A DNA stretch of 64,000 nt from Evansella halocellulosilytica (GCF_002335745.1 NZ_NIST01000001.1:580761-644760), one strand, 5' to 3'; counted from the stretch's first letter, positions 8,486 through 19,573 are shown. The notes: generated from the letters alone by a model not told the origin. Translations and numbers: made by a program.

Positions 8486-8892
8486 CTCTCTTTAATATGA
8501 ATCTATTATATTAATAAAACCAGTACTTTCCTAGAACAACCTAATAGAATAATCATATAGGAAAAAACAATATTTTACCATGTCTAATCACTTTTGTTTT
8601 TCATAGTATCATTGTATCAAATCTATTTCAGGCAGTTCGACACTCATTATTGGATATGAGCTTGTTATAGTATTTGCTTAATAACGTACAAACGTTCAGC
8701 TGCATGATTTATTTAATCTTTTATAATATTGCAGTTTCTTTCTTCTCAATATGTACGAAAACTCCCCATTTGGCAAGCTTCTGGCATTCACTACTTGCTT
8801 GCATCATTCATCTTCTCGTTTAAATCTGATCCAACCAAACCGGTAGTTGATTATGACAACAAATCTTTCTAAAAAACTTAATAGCCATCTAC

Positions 8893-9609
8893 TTATACAA
8901 GAGGTTGTTTGTTCGGAGTTCCAGGCTTTCGAGGATACTTTTTCGGTGAAAGCTTCTCCTTTTCAATGATAATCATCGACCGGTTACTTTCTTCTGTAGG
9001 TAACTGGAATAAATGAACATCTTTCAATTTTCCGCCTAAAATTTGCAACGATTTTTTCGCTTCTTCGACTTCTGTCTCCCCTTCAGCACCTTTCATTGCT
9101 AAAAAGTAGCCATTCCTCTTTACTAATGGAAGGCATAATTCAGTTAAAACAGGGAGTCGAGCGACTGCTCTTGCCATGACTAAATCATATGATTCTCGGT
9201 GTTCTTGTTTTTTTGCAAAAAGTTCTGCGCGATCGTGATAAAACGAAACACCTTTTAAGTCTAACTCAGATGCTAACGCATTCAAAAATGTAATTCTTTT
9301 ATTTAATGAATCCACAATTGATACTTGAATATGCGGAAAACAAATTTTGAGCGGAAGACTAGGAAAACCTGCTCCCGCTCCTACATCTGCAATTGATAAA
9401 TCTTGTTGAAAGTCAAAATAAAATGAAGCACTAACCGAATCATAAAAATGTTTTAAATAAACGTCTTTTCGATCAGTTAACCCTGTTAAATTCATTTTTT
9501 CATTCCATTCAATCAATGTTTCGTAATATTGGTTAAATTGACCCATTTGTTCATCTGTTAATGGAATACCTTTTTGTTGCAGCATTTCTCGAAATTGGTC
9601 TTCGTTCAT
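8893..9609 (-). CDS. rsmG: RsmG, 16S rRNA (guanine-527-N7)-methyltransferase
   Basis: A 238-residue class I SAM methyltransferase (formerly GidB) that makes m7G at G527 (E. coli numbering) of 16S rRNA. The SAM-binding [14 protein letters not shown] is at residues 74-87, and [11 protein letters not shown] lies in the catalytic region. AAAGGTGGGGG precedes the ATG. It follows mnmG by 30 bases in the same direction, as in other bacilli. Loss of this gene is known to give low-level streptomycin resistance in other bacteria. Confidence 0.97.
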   Translation of the reverse strand: MNEDQFREMLQQKGIPLTDEQMGQFNQYYETLIEWNEKMNLTGLTDRKDVYLKHFYDSVSASFYFDFQQDLSIADVGAGAGFPSLPLKICFPHIQVSIVDSLNKRITFLNALASELDLKGVSFYHDRAELFAKKQEHRESYDLVMARAVARLPVLTELCLPLVKRNGYFLAMKGAEGETEVEEAKKSLQILGGKLKDVHLFQLPTEESNRSMIIIEKEKLSPKKYPRKPGTPNKQPLV

Positions 9610-9639
9610 CTTTCCCCCACCTTTAGGAAATTGAAAAGT

Positions 9640-11526
9640 CTACTGGCCTACTCGCTTCAAGCGACCTTGCTCTAAATATACAAGAAGAACGGAAACATCA
9701 GAAGGATTCACACCGGATACTCGTGAAGCTTGGGCAACTGAAAGCGGACGTACCTCTGAAAGCTTTTGTCTTGCCTCTGTGGCTAATCCGTTAATCGCAT
9801 GATAATCAAGATCCTCAGGTAATTTCTTATTTTCCATCTTCTTTAAACGGTCAACTTGCTCTAATTGTTTTGAGATGTACCCCTCGTATTTCACTTGAAT
9901 TTCTACTTGCTCTTTCACATCATCATCTAATGGTTTTTCAGAAGGTGTTAATTTTGCAACGTGCTCATACGTAACTTCAGGACGCTTTAATAATACATTA
10001 GCATAAGTGGCATCTTTTAATGGCGATGACTCCACTTCTTCCATCAAATTCTGTGCATCATCGGTTACCTTTATAACTGTACTTTCCAGTCTTTTAACTT
10101 CTTCAGCAATTTCTGCTTTCTTCGTTAAAAACTTTTCATAGCGTTCTTCATTGATTAGACCGATATCGTGTCCAATTTCCGTTAATCGTAAATCAGCGTT
10201 ATCGTGGCGGAGTAAAAGACGATATTCAGCACGGGACGTTAATAACCGGTAAGGTTCATTCGTCCCTTTCGTTATAAGATCATCAATTAACACGCCGATA
10301 TAAGCATCTGAACGGTCTAATATGACTGGCTCTTTTTCCTGCACTTTCCTTGCAGCATTAATTCCTGCCATAATCCCTTGGCCAGCTGCTTCTTCGTACC
10401 CACTTGTTCCATTAATTTGGCCCGCTGTAAAAAGTCCTTCAATCGCTTTCGTCTCAAGGGACGGCCATAATTGCGTAGGAACAATCGCATCATATTCAAT
10501 TGCATATCCAGGACGCATCATCCGAACTTTCTCCAATCCTGGAATCGTTTTTAACATAGAAAGTTGAACGTCTTCAGGTAAGCTTGTTGATAATCCTTGA
10601 ACGTAAACCTCACTCGTATTTCTACCTTCTGGTTCAAGGAAAATTTGATGACGAGGCTTATCGTTGAACCGAACGACTTTATCTTCAATAGATGGACAAT
10701 AGCGTGGTCCTGTACCTTCAATCATACCAGAATACATAGGTGAACGACTTAAGTTCCCAGTTATAATTTGGTGTGTCTCATCACTCGTATACGTTAACCA
10801 GCAAGGAAGCTGGTCAGTAATATATTTTGTCGTTTCATATGAGAATGCCCGCGGCTGATCATCACCTGGTTGAATTTCAGTTTGACTGTAATCAATTGTT
10901 GAACTGTTTACTCTTGGCGGTGTTCCCGTTTTAAAACGAACCATCTCAAACCCTAGCTCTTGTAAATGATAGGATAAATTAACAGATGGCTGCATATTAT
11001 TTGGACCACTATCGTACGCTAAGTCACCGAGGATCACTTTGCCGCGTAAATACGTACCTGTTGTCACAATAACAGCTTTCGCTCCGTATTTTGCCCCAGT
11101 TTGTGTTTCGACTCCTTTAATAATCCCGTTTTCAACGATCAAACGTTCAACCATGCCTTGGCGTAGCAGTAAGTTTTCCGTTTCTTCAATTGTTTTTTTC
11201 ATTTCGTGCTGATATAAAAATTTATCTGCTTGTGCTCTCAAAGCGCGAACAGCCGGTCCTTTACCTGTATTCAGCATGCGCATCTGAATATGGGTTTTAT
11301 CGATATTACGTGCCATTTCGCCGCCTAAAGCATCAATCTCTCTGACGACAATTCCTTTTGCTGGTCCTCCAACAGAAGGGTTACACGGCATATACGCAAC
11401 AGCATCTAAATTCAACGTAAGCATTAATGTATTTGCGCCCATTCTCGCTGAAGCTAAACCAGCTTCGACTCCGGCATGCCCTGCCCCAATGACAATGACA
11501 TCGAACTGTCCTCCATCATAACTCAC
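9640..11526 (-). CDS. mnmG: MnmG (GidA), tRNA-U34 carboxymethylaminomethyl synthase subunit
   Basis: An FAD-dependent enzyme of 628 residues that, with MnmE, modifies wobble U34 of certain tRNAs. The dinucleotide fold GAGHAG is at residues 14-19, followed by the family motif [12 protein letters not shown], and the C-terminal helical domain ends in [11 protein letters not shown]. The open frame runs 16 codons further upstream, but a GTG at 11526 follows AAAGGAGGG at good spacing and gives the usual N-terminus, so I use it. It sits just downstream of mnmE, its partner. Confidence 0.97.
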   Translation of the reverse strand: MSYDGGQFDVIVIGAGHAGVEAGLASARMGANTLMLTLNLDAVAYMPCNPSVGGPAKGIVVREIDALGGEMARNIDKTHIQMRMLNTGKGPAVRALRAQADKFLYQHEMKKTIEETENLLLRQGMVERLIVENGIIKGVETQTGAKYGAKAVIVTTGTYLRGKVILGDLAYDSGPNNMQPSVNLSYHLQELGFEMVRFKTGTPPRVNSSTIDYSQTEIQPGDDQPRAFSYETTKYITDQLPCWLTYTSDETHQIITGNLSRSPMYSGMIEGTGPRYCPSIEDKVVRFNDKPRHQIFLEPEGRNTSEVYVQGLSTSLPEDVQLSMLKTIPGLEKVRMMRPGYAIEYDAIVPTQLWPSLETKAIEGLFTAGQINGTSGYEEAAGQGIMAGINAARKVQEKEPVILDRSDAYIGVLIDDLITKGTNEPYRLLTSRAEYRLLLRHDNADLRLTEIGHDIGLINEERYEKFLTKKAEIAEEVKRLESTVIKVTDDAQNLMEEVESSPLKDATYANVLLKRPEVTYEHVAKLTPSEKPLDDDVKEQVEIQVKYEGYISKQLEQVDRLKKMENKKLPEDLDYHAINGLATEARQKLSEVRPLSVAQASRVSGVNPSDVSVLLVYLEQGRLKRVGQ

Positions 11527-11613
11527 AGATAATCCCTCCTTTAACAGGATGTTAAATCGAATTGCTTTTGACAATCATCAAATGTTTATCATGAACAAGT
11601 TCTTACATCCATA

Positions 11614-12990
11614 TTATTTTCCTAAACAAAATTGTGAAAAGAGTTGGTCGATTAAACTTTCTTGTACAGAGTCTCCAATCACTTCACCTAAAAGCTCCCA
11701 CGTTTTCGTGATATCTATTTGGATCATATCAATAGGCATACCTGATTCAGCGGCTGATAAAGCTTCTGTAATCGCTTGATGGGCTTGATTTAATAACGCA
11801 ATATGCCTTGAGTTTGAAACATAAGTAAGATCTTGCGCTTCCAGCTCTCCTTCAAAAAACAATTGCTTAATTGCTTCTTCCAGTTCATCAATCCCTTCAT
11901 CTTTAAGGAGTGAAGTGGTAATAACTGTTTGATTGCCAGCTAATTTCTTTACTCGCTCTAGATCAATGTGTTGATCTAGATCTGTTTTATTAATGATCAC
12001 AATCGTATCACGGTCTTGACTAATATGAAAAAGTTCTTCATCAGCTGCTGTAAGCTCTTCATTATAGTTTAATACTAAAAGGACTAATTCAGCATCAAGA
12101 ACGACTTTACGAGAACGTTCTACACCGATCTTTTCCACGACGTCTTCTGTTTCTCTAATCCCAGCTGTATCTAAAAGTCTTAACGGTACTCCGCGTACAT
12201 TCACATATTCTTCAATTACATCCCGTGTCGTACCAGGAATATCTGTCACAATCGCTTTATTGTCGTGAACTAAGCTGTTTAATAAAGATGATTTTCCTAC
12301 GTTTGGACGGCCAATAATGACCGTTGACAACCCATCCCGTAATATCTTCCCTTGTTGAGCGGTTTGTAACAACTTTTCGATATCTTGTTTCACAAACGTT
12401 CCTTTTTCTTCTAAGATTTCTAATGTCATTTCTTCTGCATCATATTCAGGATAATCAATATTTACTTCTACGTGAGCGACTGTCTCAAGTAACGCTTTTC
12501 TTAATTTTTGTATACGGTTGGAAAGCCTTCCTTCAACTTGCTTCAATGCAACATTCATCGCACGGTCGGATTTAGCACGAATGAGGTCCATAACCCCTTC
12601 TGCCTGAGACAAATCAATTCGTCCATTTAAAAATGCACGTTTCGTAAATTCCCCCGGTTCTGCTAAACGTGCTCCTTCGTTTAATACAAGCTGTAAAACT
12701 TTATTAACTGAAACAATCCCGCCGTGACAGTTAATTTCAATAATATCTTCCTTCGTGAACGTTTTCGGTCCACGCAAAACTGAAACCATTACTTCCTCAA
12801 CTGTCTCCTCCGTTTTCGAATCAACGATATGTCCATAGTTTATCGTATGACTTTGAACCTCTTCCAGCTTCATTTTTCCTCTATATAAACGATCAGCAAT
12901 TTCAACTGCTTTTTCACCACTAATTCTTACGATTCCGATAGCTCCTTCCCCCATCGGTGTCGAAATTGCGGAAATTGTATCCAATTCCAT
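11614..12990 (-). CDS. mnmE: MnmE (TrmE), tRNA-modification GTPase
   Basis: A 458-residue GTPase, partner of MnmG in U34 modification. It has the N-terminal tetrahydrofolate-binding domain, a G domain inserted in a helical domain with P-loop GRPNVGKSS (about residues 227-235) and DTAGI (about 275-279), and the C-terminal FCLGK with the essential Cys. The ATG at 12990 follows AAAGGAGGT; an in-frame GTG at 12999 overlaps that site and is unlikely. The 590-base gap upstream to jag holds DnaA boxes and a short repeat. Confidence 0.97.
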   Translation of the reverse strand: MELDTISAISTPMGEGAIGIVRISGEKAVEIADRLYRGKMKLEEVQSHTINYGHIVDSKTEETVEEVMVSVLRGPKTFTKEDIIEINCHGGIVSVNKVLQLVLNEGARLAEPGEFTKRAFLNGRIDLSQAEGVMDLIRAKSDRAMNVALKQVEGRLSNRIQKLRKALLETVAHVEVNIDYPEYDAEEMTLEILEEKGTFVKQDIEKLLQTAQQGKILRDGLSTVIIGRPNVGKSSLLNSLVHDNKAIVTDIPGTTRDVIEEYVNVRGVPLRLLDTAGIRETEDVVEKIGVERSRKVVLDAELVLLVLNYNEELTAADEELFHISQDRDTIVIINKTDLDQHIDLERVKKLAGNQTVITTSLLKDEGIDELEEAIKQLFFEGELEAQDLTYVSNSRHIALLNQAHQAITEALSAAESGMPIDMIQIDITKTWELLGEVIGDSVQESLIDQLFSQFCLGK

Positions 12991-13036
12991 CGAATACACC
13001 TCCTTTTATCTTGATCCAATTTTCTATAATAATCCG

Positions 13037-13079
13037 TGTTCAAAAAGGAGGACTACTATTTTCCCAGACTTTTTGAACA
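13037..13079. repeat. Minimal 43-bp copy of the TGTTCAAAAAG element
   Basis: A perfect 11-bp inverted repeat, TGTTCAAAAAG and CTTTTTGAACA, with 21 bases between. The ends match the termini of the 342-bp element at 8144-8485, so it looks like an internally deleted copy. It lies 47 bases upstream of mnmE. Confidence 0.7.
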
Positions 13080-13243
13080 ACCTGTAATAAGCACTTTTCG
13101 TGTTTAAAACACCTTTCCAAATTAATAGAATACCACAAACTCCCTATCTATAAAAGATCTCCGTATCGGACTCCTTTTATCATATGAACATTCAATTTGG
13201 CTTTTTATGTACTTTTCATCATTTTTGGCAAAAAAATGATAAT

Positions 13244-13368
13244 CCATCCACAACAAACATAAACTCGATATTTTTTTGTCCACATGTGAATAATATTTTT
13301 ACCACGATTGTCTCCTTCTATTTATCCACACCTATTATAATAAAAGTGTTCAGAAAAGTTTTCCACAG
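13244..13368. promoter_or_regulatory. DnaA-box cluster upstream of mnmE
   Basis: Two exact TTATNCACA boxes, TGTGAATAA (13285-13293) and TTATCCACA (13322-13330), and near matches TTGTCCACA (13276-13284), CCATCCACA (about 13244) and TTTCCACAG (13360-13368) lie within 125 bases. The first pair is back to back in inverted orientation. No gene is seen in 13080-13522. Confidence 0.65.
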
Positions 13369-13522
13369 AGCAATGAGAGTCTTACGTACAGGCTAAACGC
13401 TCCTATTTCACTCAGTAAAGCAGCCCATATTTTTGTGACAATCATCCTAGTTCCAGGTAAACGTTTATAATGTGAGTAAATAACTACTACTTCATACCTT
13501 AATTCCCTTCAATTAATCAATA

Positions 13523-13556
13523 CAAAAAAGCCTACACTGATCAACAGCATAGGCTC
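13523..13556 (-). terminator. Terminator of the rnpA-yidC-jag operon
   Basis: On the minus strand AGCCTA-tg-CTG pairs with CAG-tg-TAGGCT and is followed by TTTTTTG, 24 bases after the jag stop. Confidence 0.75.
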
Positions 13557-13579
13557 TCATATTTCTATTAATGATTATT

Positions 13580-14197
13580 TTATTTAGGTGCTACAATAAT
13601 ACGTCGATTTGGTTCTTCACCATCTGAAAATGTTTTAATTCCATCAATGTTTTGTAACGTTGTATGAATAATTTTTCGTTCATGTGCGCTCATAGGTTCT
13701 AATCGAACTTCTCGCTTTGTCCGAAGAGCTTTATTTCCAAGACGTTTTGCTAACGTTTCAAGAGCTTCTTTACGTCTAGCTCGATATCCTTCTGCATCGA
13801 GATGAATTCGAAGGTATTGATCTGAACGACGATTTGCGACTAAATTCGTTAAATATTGAAGAGAATCTAACGTTTGCCCTCTTTTTCCTATAAGAACTCC
13901 GATGTCTTCACCTGTTATATTTAAACAAATTCCTTCTTCACGCTCTTCTTTTTCAACATATGCAGACACGCCCATTTTATCAATTGTTTCGCGTAAAAAG
14001 ACAAGTGCTTCTTTTACTGGATCCGGCTTTACGATGACTTCTACGACAGCAGGTTTACTTCCTAATAAGCCGAACAGTCCTTTTTGAGGTTCTTCAATCA
14101 CTTTTATATCAACATTATCTTTTGTTGCTTCAAGCTTTCCTAACCCTATTTCAACTGCTTCGTCAACCGTTTTCCCTGATACAGTTACTTTTCTCAC
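13580..14197 (-). CDS. jag: Jag/KhpB RNA-binding protein
   Basis: A 205-residue SpoIIIJ-associated protein. It has the Jag N-terminal domain (about 1-50), a KH domain with [14 protein letters not shown] (101-114) and an R3H domain with the [12 protein letters not shown] helix (171-182). Known relatives bind RNA with KhpA and influence cell elongation and sporulation. The start is GTG, overlapping the yidC stop by 4 bases (GTGA), with GGGGAGCG upstream, so it is translationally coupled to yidC. Confidence 0.95.
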   Translation of the reverse strand: MRKVTVSGKTVDEAVEIGLGKLEATKDNVDIKVIEEPQKGLFGLLGSKPAVVEVIVKPDPVKEALVFLRETIDKMGVSAYVEKEEREEGICLNITGEDIGVLIGKRGQTLDSLQYLTNLVANRRSDQYLRIHLDAEGYRARRKEALETLAKRLGNKALRTKREVRLEPMSAHERKIIHTTLQNIDGIKTFSDGEEPNRRIIVAPK

Positions 14198-15000
14198 TTG
14201 TTTTTCGCTCCCCCTGTTTCAGGCCCGTTATCTTTATTTTTACCAACATTTGGCCCTGTAATAAAGTACGTTTGTACAATCATAAACAAGTTACCAATTA
14301 CCCAGTAAAGCGCTAGAGCTGATGGGAAAAATGCAGCAAATGCAATAATCATGATCGGCATCATGTACATTAATACGCGCATTTGCGGATTGTCTTGTAC
14401 CATCATCATTTTTTGCTGGATAAATGTCGTCGCACCAGCTACTAAAGGTAAGATAAAATATGGATCCGCACTTCCTAATTCAAACCAGAGAAAATCTTGC
14501 GGCATACCTGTGTAACTAGGATCGACCTCTGGGTTAATTTGCGGAGTCCGAATAATTGCATGATAAAATGCAATTAGTATCGGCATTTGTACAAGAATCG
14601 GGAAACACCCAGCTAACGGATTTACTTTATGCTTCTGGAACAGCTGCATCATTTCCTGCTGCAGTTTTTGCTGTGTCTGCTGATCCTTGGCACTATATTT
14701 TTCTCTTAGTTCTTTCATTTCTGGCTGAATTGCTTGCATCGCCTTCGTACTCTTAGTCTGTTTGATCATTAGAGGTAAGATTAAAATACGAAGTAAAATG
14801 GTGACGATAATAATCGCTAATCCATAACTGTTTCCTAATGCTTCTGCTATCGTTGTCATTAACCATGATAGCGGATAAACAAAGAAAGAATCCCAAATGC
14901 CAGTACTTTCTGCTTTAATTGGTTCATTAATATTGAAACAACCTGTCATAAATAGCATTAAGCCTATTAATAACGAAACTAAACCTATTTTTCTTGCCAC
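14194..15000 (-). CDS. yidC: YidC/SpoIIIJ membrane protein insertase
   Basis: A 268-residue lipoprotein insertase of the YidC/Oxa1 family, needed in B. subtilis also for sigma-G activation. The signal peptide ends in the lipobox FMTGC (Cys21). Five membrane segments follow, with the conserved groove Arg at residue 70 ([11 protein letters not shown]) and a basic coiled-coil loop (about 85-120). The frame runs 38 codons further upstream, but the GTG at 15000 follows TAGGAGGA and gives a proper lipoprotein signal, so I use it. The operon is rnpA-yidD-yidC-jag. Confidence 0.95.
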   Translation of the reverse strand: MARKIGLVSLLIGLMLFMTGCFNINEPIKAESTGIWDSFFVYPLSWLMTTIAEALGNSYGLAIIIVTILLRILILPLMIKQTKSTKAMQAIQPEMKELREKYSAKDQQTQQKLQQEMMQLFQKHKVNPLAGCFPILVQMPILIAFYHAIIRTPQINPEVDPSYTGMPQDFLWFELGSADPYFILPLVAGATTFIQQKMMMVQDNPQMRVLMYMMPIMIIAFAAFFPSALALYWVIGNLFMIVQTYFITGPNVGKNKDNGPETGGAKNK

Positions 15001-15138
15001 TGATGGTCCTCCTAACTCACCTATCTTCTTTATATATGAAAACGTCATTCTGAGAATGTTCGAAAAGCACCAATATAAGGGTCTTATTTTCTTTGTATAC
15101 TTTTTTGAACACATATTTTAAGAATGACCGAAATAACA

Positions 15139-15384
15139 TTACTCACTGCGTTGTGATGTTTTTTTCCCTTTTCTTTCGGGTACTGGATCATATCCACCTG
15201 AATGAAAGGGTTGACATTTCACAATTCTTTTAATCGTAAGCCAGAGCCCTTTCACAGCTCCAAAGCGCTGGAAAGCTTCTAGACTATACTGTGAGCATGT
15301 AGGATAAAATCTGCACGTCGGTGGTGTATATCTCGAAATATATCTTTGATAAAATCGAATGAGGCGAATAAAAAGCCATTTCAT
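15139..15384 (-). CDS. yidD: YidD, membrane protein insertion efficiency factor
   Basis: An 81-residue basic protein with the family pattern [20 protein letters not shown], then [13 protein letters not shown] and HSGGYDPVP. It is thought to aid YidC-dependent insertion. GTAGGTGG precedes the ATG. Its place between rnpA and yidC is the standard one in many bacteria, though in B. subtilis it is elsewhere. Confidence 0.95.
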   Translation of the reverse strand: MKWLFIRLIRFYQRYISRYTPPTCRFYPTCSQYSLEAFQRFGAVKGLWLTIKRIVKCQPFHSGGYDPVPERKGKKTSQRSE

Positions 15385-15395
15385 TCTGTTTCCAC

Positions 15396-15758
15396 CTACT
15401 TTTTATTCATTTGTCGGACTCTCTTTATTAGTTTTGCGCGGTTTAACACATGGTTAATTGATTTTTTTACTTCGTGCTGATTCATTTCTGCCACCGGTTT
15501 TCGGGCAATAATGATTAAGTCGTAATTTTGTTTTAATTCGGGAATCAGATCTCTCAATACTTCTCTAATAAGTCTTTTAATCCGGTTCCTTGTTACGGCA
15601 TTACCAATTTTTTTACTGACAGACAGTCCAATTCTTACATCTTTTTGTGCTTTTTTTTCGACTTGATAAACGACAAATTGCCGATTTGCTACAGACGTCC
15701 CCCGTTGAAAAACAATTTGAAATTCCTCATTTTTTTTCAAGCGGTTTTCTTTCTTCAT
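15396..15758 (-). CDS. rnpA: Ribonuclease P protein component
   Basis: A 120-residue basic protein subunit of RNase P, which trims the 5' leader of tRNA precursors. The RNR motif is at residues 57-59 within [15 protein letters not shown], and the N-terminal [13 protein letters not shown] is typical. GAGGTG precedes the ATG. It lies 273 bases from rpmH with a terminator-like hairpin between. The remaining gap shows no gene. Confidence 0.97.
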   Translation of the reverse strand: MKKENRLKKNEEFQIVFQRGTSVANRQFVVYQVEKKAQKDVRIGLSVSKKIGNAVTRNRIKRLIREVLRDLIPELKQNYDLIIIARKPVAEMNQHEVKKSINHVLNRAKLIKRVRQMNKK

Positions 15759-16000
15759 CTATAACACCTCAAATATCTTGTCCAATTGTCCTGTGCCGCC
15801 AGCTAAATCATTTCGTATAGACCCAAGTTACATTATATAGAATAACAGACATTCACGCCAACTCATTTAAAAGAAATTATAGGATCATTCCTCTATGATT
15901 TATCAAAGCGCTTTTATTAATTATTTCAATTGTAATACGCTTTCCTATAAAATACGAATATTCCTTCTATCTCTATTATGTTTTTAATTTTCTAAAAGTG

Positions 16001-16028
16001 AAAAAAAGACCACTGATAATTCAGTGGC
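16001..16028 (-). terminator. Hairpin between rpmH and rnpA
   Basis: CCACTGA and TCAGTGG pair across TAAT, and on the minus strand the stem is followed by TCTTTTTTTC. It begins 4 bases after the rpmH stop. It could attenuate readthrough so that L34 is made in excess over RnpA. Confidence 0.85.
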
Positions 16029-16031
16029 CGA

Positions 16032-16169
16032 TTAAGCAGATAATACTTTTCTTCCTTTACGACGACGGTTAGCTAATACTTTGCGTCCGTTCTTAGTGCT
16101 CATACGTGCACGAAAACCGTGAACTTTTTTACGTTTACGATTATTTGGATTAAATGTTGGTTTACCCAT
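16032..16169 (-). CDS. rpmH: Ribosomal protein L34
   Basis: A 45-residue protein starting [19 protein letters not shown] and ending [10 protein letters not shown], unmistakably bL34 of the large ribosomal subunit. AGGAGGTG lies just upstream of the ATG. It is the first gene on the left side of oriC, as in B. subtilis, and is served by a consensus promoter at 16216-16244. Confidence 0.97.
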   Translation of the reverse strand: MGKPTFNPNNRKRKKVHGFRARMSTKNGRKVLANRRRKGRKVLSA

Positions 16170-16215
16170 TTATTAACACCTCCTGCGGGAATATCCGATA
16201 AAGACAGTCTTGTAA

Positions 16216-16244
16216 ATTATATGAGAGGACCTTTCTAATGTCAA
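16216..16244 (-). promoter_or_regulatory. Consensus sigma-A promoter of rpmH
   Basis: Read on the minus strand, TTGACA and TATAAT are separated by exactly 17 bases, about 47 bases upstream of the rpmH start. Both hexamers are perfect. Confidence 0.9.
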
Positions 16245-16375
16245 GATGTTCTCCTTCACTATCCAATATTTTCTTTATCCTTCGACAGATCCCCTTATTC
16301 GAAAAAGAATGTTGTCATATTTTTTCATGATGATAAATAGAATGTAACGTACTTTTCCCTCAGCTAAACAAATAT

Positions 16376-16700
16376 GAAACAATTTCCCTACTTCTCCACC
16401 TGTGGACAAATTTCAACAATTTTTCCCACTTCCCCACAAGTCTTTCGACAACTTTTACACACTATCTAGTGTTGTGGACAAGGTTTGAACACAACCCCTT
16501 GAATGATGTGGATAACTAATTAAGACCATTGTCATTTCTAGATATATTTGATATCATATTGTTGTTTTTTCTCGTGGAAAACTTGTGTTAGAATATAAAC
16601 TATCCACAACTGTTAACAACTGTGTGGATAGTTGTTCAGTGGATCTTAATAAACTTGTCCACACGATTGTGCATAACGTGGATCGACGAGTTTCTTCTAT
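16376..16700. other. oriC, DnaA-box cluster upstream of dnaA
   Basis: The rpmH-dnaA gap (16170-16844) is non-coding and holds many 9-mer DnaA boxes: TGTGGATAA (16507-16515), CTATCCACA (16600-16608), TGTGGATAG (16623-16631), TTGTCCACA (16655-16663), TGTGCATAA (16668-16676), TGTGGACAA (16401-16409 and 16473-16481). They correspond to the incA/incB part of a Bacillus bipartite origin and would also serve dnaA autoregulation. The short plus-strand open frame inside is not a gene. Confidence 0.93.
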
Positions 16701-16844
16701 ATTATATTCTTTTCCACATTTTTTGCCCAGTATAAATATTCACTTTATTCATCGTTGTTATACAAATGTTGTACAAGGGGAGCGAATTGTCGTAATAAAT
16801 AGGTTTTTGTTATAGGACAGAACTGTTGTAAGGAGGGAATCTAG

Positions 16845-18203
16845 TTGGAAAATTTAAATGACCTTTGGGATCAGGCATTAAAAATAATAGAGAAAAAAGT
16901 AAGTAAACCTAGTTTTGATACGTGGTTTAAATTTACAAAGGCAGACGCAATCGACCAAAGTACAAATACGATTACCGTCATTGCACCAAATGAATTTGCG
17001 CGTGATTGGCTGGAAAACAGATACTTTGGGATTATTACTGAAACATTAAATGAGCTAACAGGAGCAGAGTTAGAAGCTCGTTTTATTTTGCCGAAAGATG
17101 AAAAAGAGGAGGAGCTTGAGTTACTCGAAAAAATGAAAACGCCTGTAAAGACGAATGTCGATACACAGGATGATCCTCCAAAACACATGTTAAATCCAAA
17201 GTACACGTTTGATACGTTCGTCATTGGAAGTGGAAACAGATTTGCACATGCAGCCTCACTAGCTGTTGCTGAAGCACCTGCAAAAGCATATAATCCATTG
17301 TTTATATATGGAGGTGTTGGGTTAGGTAAGACACACTTAATGCATGCAATCGGCCATTATGTCATCGATCATAATCCAGGAGCGAAGGTTGTTTATTTGT
17401 CATCCGAGAAATTTACAAATGAATTTATTAATTCCATACGTGATAATAAAGCCGTGAATTTTCGGAATAAATATCGAAATGTCGATGTGCTTTTAATTGA
17501 TGATATTCAATTTTTGGCAGGGAAAGAACAAACACAAGAAGAGTTTTTCCATACATTTAATGCATTACATGAAGAAGCAAAACAAATCGTCATCTCAAGC
17601 GACCGTCCACCAAAAGAAATTCCTACACTTGAAGACCGGTTACGTTCACGATTTGAATGGGGACTGATCACTGATATTACTCCTCCTGATTTAGAAACAC
17701 GTATTGCAATTTTGCGTAAAAAAGCAAAAGCGGAAAATTTAGATATTCCTAATGAAGTCATGCTTTATATAGCAAATCAAATTGATACAAATATTCGTGA
17801 ATTGGAAGGAGCATTAATCCGTGTTGTCGCGTATTCATCGCTGATCAATCAAGATATGAATGCAGACTTAGCTGCAGTCGCTTTAAAAGATATTATTCCA
17901 AATTCAAAGCCAAAAACGATTACAATCCAAAGCATTCAACAAGCTGTCGCTGAAGCTTTCCATGTAAAAATCGAAGAAATGAAAGCGAAGAAAAGAACGA
18001 AATCTGTTGCATACCCTAGGCAGATTGCCATGTACTTATCTAGAGAATTAACAGATAGTTCACTACCGAAAATTGGCAGTGAATTTGGCGGGCGTGATCA
18101 TACTACTGTCATTCATGCACATGAAAAAATCTCAAAACTGCTTACATCAGATTCAGATTTACAACGCCAAGTACAAGAAATTAGCGATCAGCTCAAAACA
18201 TAA
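16845..18203 (+). CDS. dnaA: DnaA, chromosomal replication initiator
   Basis: A 452-residue AAA+ initiator that binds DnaA boxes and melts oriC. The start is TTG, supported by AAGGAGGG and by the family N-terminus [12 protein letters not shown]. Domain I is about 1-85, Walker A GGVGLGKT is 156-163, Walker B LLIDD 216-220, and the DNA-binding signature [11 protein letters not shown] 415-425. The acidic linker (about 85-110) is domain II. DnaA boxes on both sides suggest autoregulation; Soj, YabA and SirA regulate it in B. subtilis. Confidence 0.98.
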   Translation: MENLNDLWDQALKIIEKKVSKPSFDTWFKFTKADAIDQSTNTITVIAPNEFARDWLENRYFGIITETLNELTGAELEARFILPKDEKEEELELLEKMKTPVKTNVDTQDDPPKHMLNPKYTFDTFVIGSGNRFAHAASLAVAEAPAKAYNPLFIYGGVGLGKTHLMHAIGHYVIDHNPGAKVVYLSSEKFTNEFINSIRDNKAVNFRNKYRNVDVLLIDDIQFLAGKEQTQEEFFHTFNALHEEAKQIVISSDRPPKEIPTLEDRLRSRFEWGLITDITPPDLETRIAILRKKAKAENLDIPNEVMLYIANQIDTNIRELEGALIRVVAYSSLINQDMNADLAAVALKDIIPNSKPKTITIQSIQQAVAEAFHVKIEEMKAKKRTKSVAYPRQIAMYLSRELTDSSLPKIGSEFGGRDHTTVIHAHEKISKLLTSDSDLQRQVQEISDQLKT

Positions 18204-18206
18204 CTT

Positions 18207-18420
18207 GTGGTTAATGTGAATAACCTGTGCACAGTTATTAACAATCTTTCCACAAGTGGATAACTTAGATATAACTAGCTTTTTACATAGTTATCCACAT
18301 ATTAACACTCTATATTACTAGTACTTCTATTATTTTTATTAAAAAATAGATTAAATATAATATATTTTGATTGGCATTCATTTGATAAAATGATCATTAA
18401 GAGAATAGAGAAAGTGAGGA
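18207..18420. other. oriC, DnaA boxes and candidate unwinding region between dnaA and dnaN
   Basis: Boxes TGTGAATAA (18215-18223), AGTGGATAA (18255-18263) and an exact TTATCCACA (18291-18299) are followed by about 90 bases of nearly pure A+T (18300-18390). In B. subtilis the DNA unwinding element and DnaA-trio lie in this gap. The arrangement of exact box then AT-rich tract fits; I could not assign a clean trio register. Confidence 0.85.
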
Positions 18421-18430
18421 TCATGAAATT

Positions 18431-19573
18431 ATGAAATTTTCGATTCAACGTGATCAATTCGTACACAGTGTTCAACATGTGACTAAAGCAATCTCTCCAA
18501 GAACAACGATACCTATCTTAACCGGAGTAAAAATTGAAGCTAATGATGAAGGAGTTACCTTAACAGGCAGTGATTCTGATATCTCTATCGAATCTTTTAT
18601 TCCTGCAGTCGTTGGAGATGAACAGCATGTAGAAGTAGAAGAAGCAGGGAGTATTGTTTTACAAGCTAAATTTTTCGCTGAAATTGTTAAAAAACTCCCG
18701 AATGATACAATTGAAATTGCTGTAAATGATCAATTTTCGACAACATTAAAATCAGGTTCATCAGTTTTTAATTTAAATGGTCTTGATCCAGAAGAATATC
18801 CGAGACTTCCACAAATTGAAGAAGAAAACACATTTAAATTACGTACAGACTTATTAAAAAATATGATTCGACAAACGGTATTTGCTGTTTCAACCGTTGA
18901 AACGCGCCCGATCTTAACAGGAGTGAATTGGGCTATTGAAGACAGTAAGTTAATGTGTACAGCTACAGACAGCCATAGATTAGCAATGCGTTCAGCTCAA
19001 ATTGAAGCAAATGGTAGTGATATTTCCTTCTCTAACGTGGTCATACCAGGTAAAAGTTTAAACGAGTTAAATAAAATTTTGGATGAATCAGAAGAGTGGG
19101 TAGACATTATTGTCACAGACAATCAAATTTTATTTAAAGCCGAAAACTTATTGTTCTTCTCAAGACTTTTAGACGGAAATTATCCAGCAACCAAAAATAT
19201 GATTCCTTCTCATTCGAAAACAAGTGTTACACTAGATGCAAAAGGATTTATGCAAGCAATCGAACGTTCTCTTCTTCTATCAAGAGAAGGAAAAAATAAT
19301 GTCGTTAATTTAAAGACACTTGATCAAGGTCATTTAGAAATTACTTCTGTTACTCCAGAAGTTGGTAAAGTAACGGAAGATATTCATTCAATTGAGTTTT
19401 CTGGCGAAGAACTGCGTATTTCTTTCAACGGAAAAAATATTATTGATGCGTTAAAAGTGATTGATTCATCAGAAATAAACATTGATTTTACTGGAGCAAT
19501 GAGTCCATTTGTGTTAAAACCAACAGATCACGATAATATGCTTCATCTTTTCTCGCCGGTGCGAACTTATTAA
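18431..19573 (+). CDS. dnaN: DNA polymerase III beta subunit (sliding clamp)
   Basis: A 380-residue ring clamp that tethers polymerases and repair proteins to DNA. It begins MKFSIQRDQFVHSVQHV and ends LHLFSPVRTY, both typical, with three repeated clamp domains of about 125 residues. GTGAGG precedes; an ATG at 18423 is out of frame and stops after three codons, so 18431 is the start. Confidence 0.98.
   Translation: MKFSIQRDQFVHSVQHVTKAISPRTTIPILTGVKIEANDEGVTLTGSDSDISIESFIPAVVGDEQHVEVEEAGSIVLQAKFFAEIVKKLPNDTIEIAVNDQFSTTLKSGSSVFNLNGLDPEEYPRLPQIEEENTFKLRTDLLKNMIRQTVFAVSTVETRPILTGVNWAIEDSKLMCTATDSHRLAMRSAQIEANGSDISFSNVVIPGKSLNELNKILDESEEWVDIIVTDNQILFKAENLLFFSRLLDGNYPATKNMIPSHSKTSVTLDAKGFMQAIERSLLLSREGKNNVVNLKTLDQGHLEITSVTPEVGKVTEDIHSIEFSGEELRISFNGKNIIDALKVIDSSEINIDFTGAMSPFVLKPTDHDNMLHLFSPVRTY

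Noticed and set aside
8110-8514. 134-codon plus-strand open frame between noc and rsmG
   Set aside because: It lies across the MITE-like element and parS site, shows no protein family and lacks a ribosome site.
6187-8892. Noc-binding site (ATTTCCCGGGAAAT type) near noc
   Set aside because: No match to the palindrome was seen here or elsewhere outside rRNA.
16585-16815. 76-codon open frame upstream of dnaA
   Set aside because: It runs through the oriC DnaA boxes and has no ribosome site.
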